This document shows positions 13,061-23,971 of a stretch of 64,000 nucleotides of DNA, in pieces (within the stretch, counting starts at the first letter, position 1; each line of letters starts with the position of its first letter). The notes under the pieces were generated by a model. The model had not been told where the DNA came from. It searched no databases and worked only from the letters and a program-made list of their open reading frames with translations. The translations under genes were made by a program, and so were the position numbers. The stretch is from Micropterix aruncella (lineage: Eukaryota; Arthropoda; Insecta; Lepidoptera; Micropterigidae). Where the stretch lies: contig OX155961.1 in NCBI GenBank assembly GCA_944548615.1, positions 20,281,971 through 20,345,970 on the forward strand. Direction: 5' to 3'.

Positions 13061-13452
13061 TAATGAATCGGCAATGCCCTTGTCGCGCGTGTTCTCCTGA
13101 TACTTCGTCGGTCAAAAACTGTTTTCTCCAGCGCTTGCGCAATTTGAACAAAGAGCAGTCAGTTAGTTACGCGCGCGATTCAAAACATTATATATATAAA
13201 ATTTAGCAATAGTTTTGTAACTTTGTTTTTAGAAATTTGATAAAAAAATGTAATTTATTTTTTAGATATATATATATAGGCTGGATTGATTTGAATAGGT
13301 ATCGGCCATACAAATTTTATGTTTATCCTTGAACTTAAACAGTTTGGAAGATACCGCCTATGACGGCTGTATTAGTTTTCTGTATTCTAAAAATACACTA
13401 AGCTAATTTGGAAAAAATATAAGCGGACAGCAATTTCAATAGCGGTACAGGC

Positions 13453-13640
13453 ATGCGTGTTGAGAAGGTTCAATACTGGCGCTCCATGAGGGGTTGGGCC
13501 TTTAGGAGTGGGGATGCCCCGTCTGGCGCCCCTCTTTGCCCTCATGCCCTCGCCCCTCGGGGCGCAACTGTAATTTCCTCAGATGGGTTCATCCGAGGCG
13601 GATCGAATATGAATCAGCTGTTTTGGCGACGGCTAGCTGG
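13453..13640 (+). repeat. GC-rich fragment, possibly a retroelement remnant
   Basis: This abrupt GC-rich island within AT-rich DNA contains CCCTCGCCCCTCGGGGCGCA and AGATGGGTTCATCCGAGG. Composition and the CCCCTCGGGGCG hairpin resemble the 3' part of the R1-like LINE at 30.2 kb, but no alignment of any length is visible by eye. Confidence 0.3.
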
Positions 13641-13668
13641 CGCCGCGGCATCATTGCCGGTCGACAAT

Positions 13669-13960
13669 TGGCTCGATTGCGTTTCTTCGTGAATTAAAAT
13701 CGGAAATTAGTCCGTGTGAACGAGACAGGGCAATACGCTAGAGCAGAGTGTGAGATGACCGGTTGTCACTTTTTCGCACGCCAAGGTCAAATCTTACACC
13801 GCACGAAATATGCTCGAATTTATTCGGACGAGTATAATAAGTTCGGCATGTAGTATTTATCGACGATCGTTCGTTTCATATTCCGCTCTAACGTATTGCT
13901 CTGTCTCGTTCGCTTGGACTAATTTTAGTTTTAGTTCACAAAGAAACGCAATCGGGCCCA
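13669..13960 (+). mobile_element. MITE-1 copy 3
   Basis: A 292-bp copy runs from TTGGCTCGATTGCGTTTCTT to CGCAATCGGGCCCA. Its middle (TGACCGGTTGTCACTTTTTC) is the reverse complement of the middle of copy 2, so the two lie in opposite orientation 3 kb apart. ATAT follows the right end, as at copy 2. Confidence 0.85.
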
Positions 13961-14177
13961 ATATCAACTCGACACAGCAGAAAAAAGCCTTGTTTTTAAT
14001 TTTCAGGACACACGAAAACACTGATATTCTTTAACTTCTTCGATATGTATTAAACCCATTTTAAATAGTATTGAAAAATTTACTTTATAATTTGGTTTTC
14101 AAATATAGTTAAAATAGACCCTTGAAATCAGTCGGACAAGTAATCATACAGACACACACACAATTTTTCAAACACAA

Positions 14178-14206
14178 TCACACACACACACACACACACA
14201 CATACA
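14178..14206. repeat. (CA)n microsatellite
   Basis: About fourteen CA units; a shorter imperfect CA run lies at 14150-14160. Confidence 0.9.
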
Positions 14207-14209
14207 CAA

Positions 14210-15550
14210 TTTTAAAAACGACGCCACAAATGAAAAACAAATGACAATCTCGCAAGTCAAAAAGTAACGTGAGTTCCATTTTCAAATTTCGTAAATGGTT
14301 TTCTATTTCTTTTATTTTTTAATGGCCAGTTCCAGAAACATTCAGTATGCCCCACGTATTTGCATTAGTTTATTTTAAATTTAACTTTTACTTTTATGTG
14401 TACTGTACGATGACAATTAAACATTTATGTTATCAAATGGTCGGCTTTGATTGTGATGAGACCGCCATTAGTGAATATTTTTTTCTTCAAACAAGTGTAG
14501 GTAATATTCCATAATGTTATTTTTAGCACAACAAAGTTATTCTATTCTACTACAATCCCGTAAAGGTAGCGGAGTTGACGTTTTCACTTAAACACTACGG
14601 TTCGGAACGAATGATCCCGCCCCTTTTTTTAAATTGTCAAAACTAGCACAACTTCGTTACTTCTGCGCCGCTATAAACCCACATAATTTACGGTCTCGAA
14701 GCACTGCTGCTATAAAACTTTAGCGACGGACCATTAAAGATTGCAACTGCTCGTCGTAAAATAACAGATAACTGAAATCTTAATTCGGTTTGTCATATTT
14801 TTACTACCAAAATGAATTTGTTTGTGATTTCTCGACATTTCAACGGAAACAAGGATATATTTTAATGTATTGACATTTTAAAAAAAACATATAAAATAAC
14901 AAGTATACAAACAGTACAGAAACACATTTGGGATACTCTATCTACGATTAGAACTTCAATTAAATTCAATTGAATCGGTCATTTTGAATACAACATAAAG
15001 AAATACCAACAAGTGAATTTTACAGCGGAGAGAAACTGATTTTCTTAACATATTACAACTTTTTGTTATACTACTTTTTAAAGTTGAATGCATTTTTACT
15101 TTTAGCAGAGATTTACGTCATGAAAACAGTCGAAAATAATTTCATAGAAAAAAAAACAAAATACATGTCGGTTATATTGTTTCCAAAAGAAATGCCTAAA
15201 CAGATCCTTATTTATGTGGATTTCGAAATGAGGTCATAAAATCGACTATCGAAGTTCATATATTCATATATCTAGCAAACAAGAAAGTAAATTTTCTTGC
15301 TTCATTTACATAAAATTTTATATTTCGATTCTCCTGTAATTTCGCGGTTTTTTGCAGTGAAGCAATTGGCCAGACTCGGTTGTTTATTCATGAGCTTTTC
15401 CATCATAAGAGATTGCATTTCTTGGCAATACACATTCGTGTTAATTATTGCGCCAGGCCGCAAGGAGATAAAATGGATAGCACCGGCAAAGGACCGTATT
15501 CCAAAATTTTAAACCTTTCCATCATTGCACAAACAAAAATAACCGAGCAA
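14210..15550. other. No recognisable gene
   Basis: AT-rich sequence; short open frames have no domain motifs and no terminal repeats are visible. Confidence 0.45.
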
Positions 15551-15556
15551 TTATAA

Positions 15557-16968
15557 ATGACAAAAAGACATATAAAATCGAAGACTATCGCGGTTGTTTG
15601 ACATTATAAATAGGATAGAAAACGAATTTACCGCGTGACATTGCCTGACATCCTGCTACTTTCTATGGAGTGGCGATTATTACAAACAAATCGACGGAGT
15701 AGCAATGTGATGCCCTGTATCGCCGATAGTTAGCGACTTATATATGGAACATTTTGAGGAATTAGCCATAAAAACCTCCAAAATTAAGCCCAGTCTCTGG
15801 CTTCGCTACGTGGATGATACCTTCTGGATCCTAAAAGGTAACATTCAAACGGTGAATGAATTCCTGGGTCATCTAAACTCCATACACCCAAAAATCAGAT
15901 TCACCTATGAAGTAGAGAAGGACGGCTCCCTACCATTTTTGGATGTCAAAGTGACAAGGAGAAGTGACAATACTCTCGGACATACGGTATATCGGAAGCC
16001 CACACATACGGACAGATATTTACATGCAAGCTCACACCATCATCCCTACCATCTACGTTCAGTGCAAACGTCGCTCGTGAATCGAGCACGAGATCTATGC
16101 GACGCTGAGCATTTTCCGAAGGAGATGGAACATGTCAATGATGTCCTTAGGAAAAATGGATACGGAAAATATCACGAGACACGCACACGATCTAATACAG
16201 ACGAAACTCAGAAACCGAGCAGATCAAGAGCATTCTTACCATACGTCAAGGGCGTGACAGATCGAATAAGTAAGATGCTAAACAGATTCGACATAAAAAC
16301 GATCTTTAAACCGACCCAAAATATAGCTCGATTTTTGAGGCCTGTAAAGGATGTAATACCACTGCAAACCCCGGGTGTGTATAAAGTCGAATGCAGTTGC
16401 GGTCTAGCCTACGTTGGACAAACGAAACGGCCCATAGCCACGCGACTGTCAGAACACATCAAAGCTGTTAAAAACGTTCAGCGAGAAAAATCGGCGATCT
16501 GCGAACATATATTGGATAGCGGAAGTAACCACTGGATGCAGTTTCAAAATCCCATTGTGCTATCCAAAGAACAATTCTACTTTCCTCGCATGATCCGGGA
16601 AGCCATTGAAATAAGAAGAACCCCGAACTTTAATAGAGACGACGGTTACAAACTCTCTTCTACGTGGAACCCTCTTCTTAAAATGTTCCCGCCGCCGAAC
16701 GCCGAACGCAAAGACGTAAAACAGGATACAGTGAGTGTTGTGTGCAAGACGGGTTTTTCAAAATTCCCGCGCTCTAAGCCCGGCCCTCCACCACCGTTAT
16801 AACCTACGCAGTGGCGGAAGCGGTATGCGACCTACCCGCAAAACAACGGATTGACAGCTCTTCAGTCTACCCTGGACAACGGCGGCTGCAATGTCACCGA
16901 AACGTCGGGTGCTACAAATTTCACGCGGTAAATTCGTTTTCTATCCTATTTATAATGACAAAAAGACA
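15557..16968 (+). mobile_element. Penelope-like retroelement, internally deleted, with target duplication
   Basis: The element is flanked by the 14-bp direct repeat ATGACAAAAAGACA at 15557-15570 and 16955-16968, which I read as its target duplication. Just inside lie inverted terminal segments: left at 15585-15642 (TATAAATAGGATAGAAAACG, AATTTACCGCGTGA) and right at 16915-16957 (TCACGCGGTAAATTCG, TTTTCTATCCTATTTATA). Between them is the 3' half of the Penelope protein. The left terminal segment is joined abruptly to the RT core (near 15643), so most of the 5' coding region is deleted. Other terminal fragments of the same family occur at 26.3, 31.6 and 60.2-61.2 kb. Confidence 0.85.
15660..16802 (+). 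pseudogene. Penelope-like RT C-terminal part plus GIY-YIG endonuclease
   Basis: Penelope proteins couple reverse transcriptase to a GIY-YIG endonuclease. From about 15680 the sequence reads YYKQIDGVAM, then a stop (TGA at 15711-15713) where the family has AMGSP, then SPIVSDLYMEHFEEL. The open frame 15744-16802 (352 codons) carries the catalytic RYVDD (residues 21-25), the PFLDVKV strand, a KPTHTDRYLH motif, a linker, then GVY (211-213), ECSCG (cysteines 217 and 219), YVG (223-225), arginine 234, EH (237-238), a CEH (253-255) and an REAIEI segment (285-290). The two cysteines and two histidines fit the extra zinc-type motif known in Penelope nucleases. The C-terminal half is intact, but without the N-terminal half the copy should be inactive. 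No ATG context supports 15744 as a true start; it is simply the first Met after the stop. Confidence 0.9.
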
Positions 16969-16969
16969 A

Positions 16970-17870
16970 TTTATATTGATTTGGGTCAAAATTCATTTGA
17001 GTTTGGAATTCCTATTAAACCCCGGGATTAAAGTTGCCAGTATTACAAAAATGGCAATTATATATATAAGTAAGGAAGTATTTTTTTCATTTCATACTAT
17101 TTATTTCATTAACAAATCAGAATAACAGTTATGACCAATTCGTTAAGTGTTAATATAAAACATAAACATGTAAATTGTTATAATTACATGCATAACAAGC
17201 ATTAAATATGCAAGCACTGGCATAAAGAATAAAAATAAAACAGATTATATAAAGAATAACAACAATCCATCTCATTCTGCAGTAAAAATATCGAGGTTTA
17301 ACGCTGTCGAACATAACGCATAACGCAGACTCCGGCGTAGGTTGGTGTGCGAGGACGGCTCCGCAAATGTAGTATGTGACCGAGCTCGATTACATAATAA
17401 TTATCCGGTGATAGCAAAGAGACAAACCTTCGTTAGCATGCTCGGATTATCAAATCTGCCCCGAACCAGCCTAAAAACTTAGGCCATGGTAAGCATTTTT
17501 GCCTAGTAACAGTAGTAGGTAAGGTAGGTATTATGGCTTAATGGTAATGTAGGTAGTTAAGGCTTGGTAGGTAATACTTTTGTCAAGGTACTATATTTTT
17601 TTTCAAGTCCTCTGAACACTTAAAATAGAAAGAAAACACTAAGAAAAAGAACAGAAAAATAGGTAACGTAACAAAAACAATCTTACAGTTTTCGTAGAAT
17701 TATATTGTGTGGCGAAGTGAATCTGAAGTCTCGGATAACTAGAACACTTTTCGAGACTGTTTAGCAGTTGATTTGCTTTACAGCAGGATTTTCGGGCTTA
17801 CTCCTGAAAACTGCCTTATGGTGGTTGGTTGCTTAGGTACGGATGTCGTGGATTTGATAATCCAATAATA
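16970..17870. other. No recognisable gene
   Basis: AT-rich sequence. A CpG-bearing patch at 17330-17480 contains no tRNA fold or exon I can support. Confidence 0.4.
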
Positions 17871-17899
17871 CCGGAATTTCTTAACATCTAAACTATCGT

Positions 17900-18570
17900 A
17901 AAACAAAGCCCATAAAAAGCGACTGTTTGTTTGTCTGTATGTTTTATCAAGCTAAAGAACCGCTGGACTGATAGAACTGCGGATTTTACTGTTTATTTTA
18001 TCGTCTTTTGAGGAAGGTTTGTGGTGTGATGTGTAACACCATCAATTTCTCTAAAAAAAACGGTCTAAACAATGGCAAGTAAAGTGTTAAGTAGATTAAA
18101 AACGTGGTGATTGCGTTTTAAAATAATATGTCCGACTCCATAGATCACGATAAACTATAGAACTGCTGGACAGATTCTAATTTAGTTTTCACTGTTGGAA
18201 GCAAACGGTTTGGTAGCGAACGGTTTCGTACAGTTCAGGACATAAGACCCATTGTGTTTCTAGGGCCGGTCAAACTCATGATACAGCTCCTATTTAGTAG
18301 CGCCCTCTTGTGAGGAGTCCCTCACAAGAGGGACAGAGTCCTTCCCGGGGTAGTCACCGTCTCATCGTTTGCTTGCGTCTCATCGTTTTCCCCTGGAGTA
18401 TTGCCCTCCGGTGCTACTAGACGGTTTGCACACCGTGCGGCGTCAGCCAATGGGCTTGGCAATCTGACCAATTACTGAAGGAATCTGGAGGATGTTGCAG
18501 CAGCAGCAAGGATGGATGTTGACCTGTAGTCAACCACTCTTAGTATGACCGATTGGCTACCTGGTCCTGA
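17900..18570 (+). repeat. Rep-A copy, left part (interrupted by LINE)
   Basis: The segment shares AGATCACGATAAACT, ACTGTTGG and AACGGTTTCGTACAG with 56.7 kb, then GCACACCGTGCGGCGTCAGCC, TGTTGACCTG.AGTCA.C.ACTCTT and GACCGATTGGCTACCTGGTCC. It breaks exactly where the LINE tail starts and resumes at 20794. It contains a perfect 13-bp-arm hairpin (18303-18332). Confidence 0.65.
18303..18332. other. Perfect 13-bp hairpin
   Basis: CCCTCTTGTGAGG at 18303-18315 and its exact complement CCTCACAAGAGGG at 18320-18332 flank a 4-nt AGTC loop. It lies within the Rep-A copy and is absent from the other copies I compared. Confidence 0.9.
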
Positions 18571-20793
18571 ATTTTATTTTATTTTATTTTATTTAGGTAC
18601 TTATGATTAGGTATACAGTTCATTGGTCATGTAATCTTATAATAATTATGTAAATTATTTAATAAATAAATTTTCATGTCTTCACTAAGGGAATTATATA
18701 ATTTTGGGGCTATGTAGAATATATGTCTCTGGGCAAATGTTGACCTGACTGACGGAATTATATAATTGATACTCGCGGACATTCTTGTGTTCAGATTGTT
18801 TTGAGTTCGGGCATGGTCATCTCTAGATTTGTAGAATGCAAGAAGCGCTTGCTTAAAGAATAACTGTTTAGCTGATAGCACATGGGATTGGGAAAATAAC
18901 AAGGCAGATGGATGAGGCCGGTTTTTCCTGTGAATTACTCTCAATAATAATTTCTGCGCTTTTGTCAATCTATCCAGATTATCATTAGTAGTAGCGCCCC
19001 ATGCCGCGACTCCGTAGGACAAAATACTCTGACACAAGACCATGTATACCATTCTTATGGTTGTTTTGGACAGAATGTTGCGCAGCCGAAGAAATACATA
19101 AACTAGCTTTCTAATTCTTGAACTCAAATTTGCAATCTGATTTTCCCAACATAGCTTCTCATCTACCGTTATGGATAAGTAGGAGACTGTTGCAGATTTG
19201 CTTAATTTAGTACATACACATCTATTCTTATCCAAGCATTTGTCGGTATGAATGGCAAGTGTTTGGTTGAGAACCTGGCTGGGATTTCCCCGCAAGCTGA
19301 AAGTGATAAATGTTGATTTCGCACCATTTAGCGTTAAAATATGATTGTCAATCCAAGTTTTAGCCAGTTCCAAGTTACTTTGAGCTTTGAAAAATGTGTC
19401 ATTCCAATTATTAGTCGCAGTAAGAAGGACAGTGTCGTCCGCGAAGGATACAATTCTACCATTAATAGGTAATTCGCACAATTCGTTGATGTAGAATAAA
19501 AAGAGAATTGGACCCAAAACACTACCTTGAGGGACACCGAATGACACGTTAGTCGCTTCACTTATTTGTCGACCAATTACTTTTCTCTGAGTCCTCCCGT
19601 CTAGGTAACTCCGAACCCATTTTAAGGCCACCCCATCGATTCCGTAGTCAGTTAGTTTTTTTTCGAGGATTACATGGGAAACTGTGTCAAAAGCCTTTGA
19701 CAGGTCAAGGAAAGTGGCAATTACCTTTTTTCCTTTGTCTATGTTTTCCACTATATATTGTATGACAGCATTGATGGCCTTACTGGTTCCCCGACCCTGT
19801 CTAAAGCCATACTGATTATTAGATAGCAGCTTCTGTGTCTCTATATATTGTGTTAGTCTATGTTTGAATATTTTTTCATACACTTTAGAAACCACACTGA
19901 GGAGGGAGATAGGGCGATAATTTCCTATATCTTCTTTTTTACCACTTTTAAATATTGGTTTGATTATCGCTTTTTTCAGCCATGTTGGAAATGTTTCAGT
20001 CAAGAAACTGAGGTTTATTAGATGAGCAAGGGGCTAGGATAATGTTTCTGCAGATTGTTTGATATCTTTGCCTGGATCCCATCTTTTCCTGGAGCACAGT
20101 CGTCTGATACTTTTTACAGTCTTTAAGATCTCTGCTTTATTCGTTTGCAATAATTTGAAATTTTCATTTATTTTCGGTTGCTTATGCATTGATAAGGCTA
20201 GCTCCCTCTCAGAAGTACCCTTTTTATGCAGTACAGAGTTAGCTAGGTCTTGTCCTATACCAGTGAAGTAGTCATTAATGTAATTCAATATATCCTTAGA
20301 GTGTAAGTCCATTTTTTTTAATTCCTTATGTATATACATCTCTTTTATATCTGAGCTCTTGTTTCTGTTGTTCACTAACCCTTTGATAATTTCCCAATTT
20401 TTTTTGACCCCATTTACTATATCTATTTTGTTTCTATAATACTTATCTCTAGTTTTTGTTATAAGATTTTTACATATATTTCTATACCTTTTGTAGTACA
20501 TTAAGAGTTGAATATCATTAGGGCATTGTTTAACCGGCTTATGTATGATGTCTCGCCTTCTTATGCTGAAAATCAGGCCATCGGTTATCCAAGGAGATAG
20601 TTTATTTCGAGACCTGGGTATAGTACATGCCTTTTCGATTGTAGCCATTTTAATGCAATTTGCAAGAATATCATGGAATTGGTTGGCAGCAATGTTACTA
20701 CCTTGACATTGTAATACTGGAGTCCAGTCCGTCTTTTTGAGGTTTTCTAATATTGATGCATAATCGATTGTTTTTTGGAATAAAATACCAATT
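18571..20793 (-). mobile_element. 5'-truncated CR1/Daphne-like LINE inserted in Rep-A
   Basis: Read on the minus strand, the element begins near 20793 in the middle of its protein, runs through a reverse transcriptase and ends in a 3' tail of AAATA-type units (complement of ATTTTATTTTATTTT at 18574-18595). Rep-A sequence on the left (ending CCTGGTCCTGAA) continues on the right (GATCCGGGCAAAAGATGCC) as in uninterrupted copies (CCCGGTTCAGAGCCGGG). The insertion is therefore clean, with at most a few duplicated bases (AATTT). Lack of the endonuclease region is typical 5' truncation. Confidence 0.85.
18627..20785 (-). pseudogene. CR1/Daphne-like LINE reverse transcriptase, nearly intact
   Basis: On the minus strand the frame from about 20785 encodes a helical pre-RT region and continues to 20034, where an in-frame TAG interrupts it. 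The same frame resumes at once (PLAHLINLSFLTETF). Near 20065-20110 a short stretch reads better in the neighbouring frame (APGKDGIQAK), which implies two compensating indels. After the stop, a 458-codon frame carries NYRPISLLS (residues 28-36), YGFRQGRGTS, the palm motif LDLSKAFDTV (catalytic aspartate 100), VPQGSVLG (158-165) and the catalytic FADD (187-190). The thumb and C-terminal region then contain SILSYGVAAWG and AQRHIFYIAPKLYN. With so few lesions it is one of the younger LINE copies here, yet it is not functional as it stands. Confidence 0.9.
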
Positions 20794-21130
20794 TAGATCC
20801 GGGCAAAAGATGCCAATGGTCCAGGGCACGTAGAGGCCGCGCAAGCGACTTTAAAACCGTACCAGTCGGGAGGTGGTAGGCATCCTAATGGGTAATTCTT
20901 GACTGAGATATCCTACTAAAACTGGTAGTCAGGGATCGAGGCTTACCGCTGGGTCACCTAACCATTGCCTCGCCGTAAGGCGTTGGCCTCTGACGGGCAT
21001 GTTGACTTTGCTGGCCGCTAGATATGTACTCGTCCCAAAGTCTCTACGCTTACCTCACGGGAGATAGAACGATCGCGTGTGAACTTCCTGGGGTGACGGG
21101 TTCGCGCATTGTAGTCGACAAGTATGCGTG
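20794..21130 (+). repeat. Rep-A copy, right part
   Basis: This continues the copy broken by the LINE: GAGGCCGCGCAAGCGACTTT, GCCGTAAGGCGTTGGCCTCT (the tRNA-like block), CCCAAAGTCTCTACGCT, then GGGGTGACGGGTTCGCGCA and TTGTAGTCGACAAG. A detached Rep-A piece in the other orientation lies at 21425-21480. Confidence 0.7.
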
Positions 21131-21503
21131 TCGGTTAGACCATAATTTGAGGTAGGTAATATACTTACAATACTTTACGTTTTTGTAAAATTTCATTATT
21201 ACAAATAGTAAATAGGTGAAGACGATTGAGAAAATAAATAAATGAATTACATAGCGTCATCGATATATCATTATATCGATGCATAGCGTAGCGTAACTAG
21301 CCCAGGTTCGTGAAGTCGTCACACCCACAGGATGCAGCAGGGTTATAACCCAGGGGTATAACCTATAGGTAGGGAAACAGGATCCCTGGAGTATAATAAA
21401 TAAATAGGATAACAAGTACCCCCGCTACCAGCTAGATTTCTCCAGCCTCCCGACTGGTTACAGGTTCGATGTCACTTGCGCGTTTAATATGTTCATCTCC
21501 AAT

Positions 21504-22774
21504 CTAACTTTTTGTTAAGGATTCCTCATTAAGTTCTACAGTCATATACATCAAGTATTCAATGATATCGGAGGGCAGTACCGGGTCGTCGGCGATTCTG
21601 AGGTTTGACCATGGCCGTGCCCAGGGGGGGGGGGGGGGTCCGAGGGGTCCCCCCCCCCCCCCCGAAATGAAATGGATTTACACTAGATAGAATCGACTTT
21701 ACAAAATGAAATAGATTTACACTAGATAAAATTAACTTTTAGGTGCAAAGAATACATTATTAAGGGGTATTCCGCTAAGCTATGTTATCGGGTTAAAATC
21801 GAGGAAGAAATAACAGCAGTAGGTACGATATTTCAGTGACAGTAGAAATCTATAGGATAACAGACCCTTGATGTCGGACCGACACATCCCGCGCAGTCAA
21901 GTGTCAGCTAGTAGAGTTGGACACTCACATTCATCTCAGCGTCGTGTTTCGTCATATCATCAAAACCTCTGTTAGCGGACAGCGCGGCGAACAGAACGTT
22001 TCCGAGCAATTCTAAGGCGTTCACGGGTATGTTTTCAAGTGATAGTTTCATATCCATCCGTTCCACTCATATCGAACAGAGCGTAGAGCTGTCAAAAGAC
22101 TCAAGACTCAAATGTTTGTCTCCATCGCTTGAGTCAATTTTTGGACGATTGGAATGGCCAGCGCGCCCTGCTATTAGACGGTGTAACGAACGTTTGACGT
22201 ACGTGATACGTCTAATGTTTGAACAGTTACCTAAAATAATTTAAAAAACGGATGATGACGACGATGTTGTTCCTGTTGCCGCGGCAGTAGTCAGTCAGTC
22301 ATGTTGTTTTGCTGCAAATTACTCCAAAATAAAGTAAAAATCCTAATAGAAAGTGGTGGATGGTGTGTATAAATAAAAATAGGACTATAATAAAAAATTC
22401 TTTAGGTTTTTGGTTTAAAAACGAAAATGTTAGTTAGTAGTTACTACCTACAGTATTTTCAGTGGCAGGCTTCTCCCGTCTTAATGTAAGGGTAATAAAA
22501 TTGAATTTGAATTAGCCGGTCTTTTTTTTTTTTTGGACCCCCCCCCCCCCCCCCCCCCCGAAAAAAATACTGGGCACGGCCTTGGGTTTGACAATCTTTG
22601 CTGATAGCTTTTCAATTCCAAATTAGTTGCCTGTAAACGTTTGCCAAGGCCGCGGTAAAACGCTGGAGATATTTCATCGCTTTTACGTACAGATCTAGAG
22701 AGTTTAAACATATCGGTCTTGTCATGAAGACTCAAGCAGGCACTTGTAAATGCTTGACCAAGCAAATATACCAC
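21504..22774 (-). pseudogene. Unknown 95-codon minus-strand frame split by a hAT element
   Basis: On the minus strand an open frame begins at ATG 22774 and reads 62 codons (MVYLLGQAFTSA... ...LKSYQQRLS) before running into the right end of the hAT element. On the far side of the element the same frame resumes exactly in phase at the other copy of the target duplication (NLRIADDPVLPSDIIEY...) and ends at TAG 21504-21506. Without the element and one duplication copy the frame is continuous for 95 codons. It is rich in charged and heptad-like leucine residues, suggesting helices. I do not recognise the family. It could be an exon of a retrocopy or a piece of a retroelement protein; a LINE RT relic lies 50 bp upstream. 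Confidence 0.5.
21602..22592. mobile_element. 975-bp non-autonomous hAT element with perfect 8-bp duplication
   Basis: The direct repeat GGTTTGAC occurs at 21602-21609 and 22585-22592. The element (21610-22584) begins CATGGCCGTGCCCAG and ends with the complement of CAAGGCCGTGCCCAG, giving 15-bp inverted ends with one mismatch. Long G and C runs follow on the inside of both ends. I see no transposase; a plus-strand frame at 22029-22244 has no recognisable motif. Confidence 0.88.
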
Positions 22775-22781
22775 TCGTCAA

Positions 22782-22815
22782 TCCGACAATATGCTAGCCC
22801 TAGCATATAGTCGGA
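22782..22815. other. 16-bp-arm hairpin
   Basis: TCCGACAATATGCTAG (22782-22797) pairs with CTAGCATATAGTCGGA (22800-22815) with one mismatch and a 2-nt loop. Confidence 0.85.
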
Positions 22816-22829
22816 TTAACGAAGACACC

Positions 22830-22896
22830 CTTCTTCGATCGCTCAAACTTTTACTGAGTGGAATGCCTTTTCATAATCAACGAAAGATAGTTTGAT
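22830..22896 (-). pseudogene. Tiny LINE RT relic (YEKAF motif)
   Basis: The minus strand reads LSFVDYEKAFHSVKV followed by a stop. This matches the RT palm motif FVDYEKAFDSV typical of RTE-like LINEs, with the catalytic aspartate in VDY kept. Only about twenty codons are recognisable. Confidence 0.6.
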
Positions 22897-22979
22897 TAAT
22901 TATATAACTCCATAGTACTACTTGGCAACCATTCTGCGCTGGCGAAATGCAAAAAGCGCTGATAACATTTATGGTGAAA

Positions 22980-23480
22980 CTAATAGTAATTTATTTGAAC
23001 ATCTATAATAACATTGATAATGAATGGTTTTCTATAAAGGATAGATTGATTATTTAAACCCACTAATTTGACGAATGATAACAATAATAAATTCAATTAT
23101 TGGTGCAATCTATCGCATTTTTACCTACGTAAAAAATCTTAGAAATAATACCAAGAAATAGAACGCCATCTATTAATCTATCTGAACTTAAAGTAAGTAA
23201 TTATTACTAATTAAAATATGTATACGAAATTAAAACGTCTTTATGTAAATAATAATAAAATAATAAGACCTATCATTTGAAATTTCGTTTGTTATCATAT
23301 TATTGTTTTATACCGTATAGGCCTGTTTAAAGCGCTATCTACAGTGCGCCGCCATACAAGTAAACCACGAAAGTCGCCATAATGAATAAGAGAAGATTAA
23401 TATTTTTTGGAAACTATGATCTACACGTTGCGTTTTGGTGTTAAAAATCTAGCTGCCAATTCGTTGTTCGACGATGACCA
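22980..23480 (+). repeat. Rep-B copy 1
   Basis: The order of blocks matches 52080-52490: AATAACATTGATAAT, a GTGC.ATCTATCGCATTT word, TCTATTA.TCTATCTGAAC, ACGTTTGTTAT-like, TATAGGC.TGTTTA.AGCGC and CGCC.CCATACAA. After an interval come GGAACTATGA and AAAAATCTA, which at 53.2 kb lie beyond a nested Helitron. A shorter fragment is at 44255-44310. It is non-coding and unclassified. Confidence 0.55.
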
Positions 23481-23535
23481 ATCTAATACGCTATATAAAC
23501 GGTTTTTTACTGAGTGTGCCACATAATATTGTATA

Positions 23536-23622
23536 CCTGTAGCTTATTGTCCAGGGCAAAATAGCTTATTGTCCCGGCTGTAGCTTATTGTAGCTACCTG
23601 TAGCTTATTGTCCCGGCTGGGT
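23536..23622. repeat. Short tandem repeat, unit TAGCTTATTGTCC
   Basis: Four imperfect units of about 15-25 bp contain CTGTAGCTTATTGTCC or TAGCTTATTGT, with CCCGGCTG spacers. Confidence 0.75.
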
Positions 23623-23971
23623 CACTATTTTCCGTTGGGATCAAATTAACGGAATTGCAGTTTCAATTTTGTCGATCGAATGCAATATCAAGACACACAC
23701 TTACAGACATCTTACACGCACACATACATATAACACGTCATAATAGGGTTGGTTGTAAGAGATTGTGATATGACAATAAACCCGCCCATTGTGACATTTT
23801 CACAATAAAGAGTATAAACAAACAAACAAACATACAAAATACTGGGTTGGAGAGAACAAAAAAGACGCGGAATATCTTAGCTGATGAATCTGGGACAATC
23901 GTTTGGAATGTGTATAAATTCCTTATTCCGAATATATTGTCTAACATAACCATGCCCTGGGGCTTCGTAAC

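Noticed and set aside
17330..17480. Possible tRNA gene
   Set aside because: No cloverleaf with matching acceptor and T arms could be drawn.
22029..22244. 71-codon plus-strand frame within the 975-bp hAT element, considered as transposase
   Set aside because: It lacks hAT motifs such as the PFA.TY..E..FS core that is clear in the 60.6-kb element.
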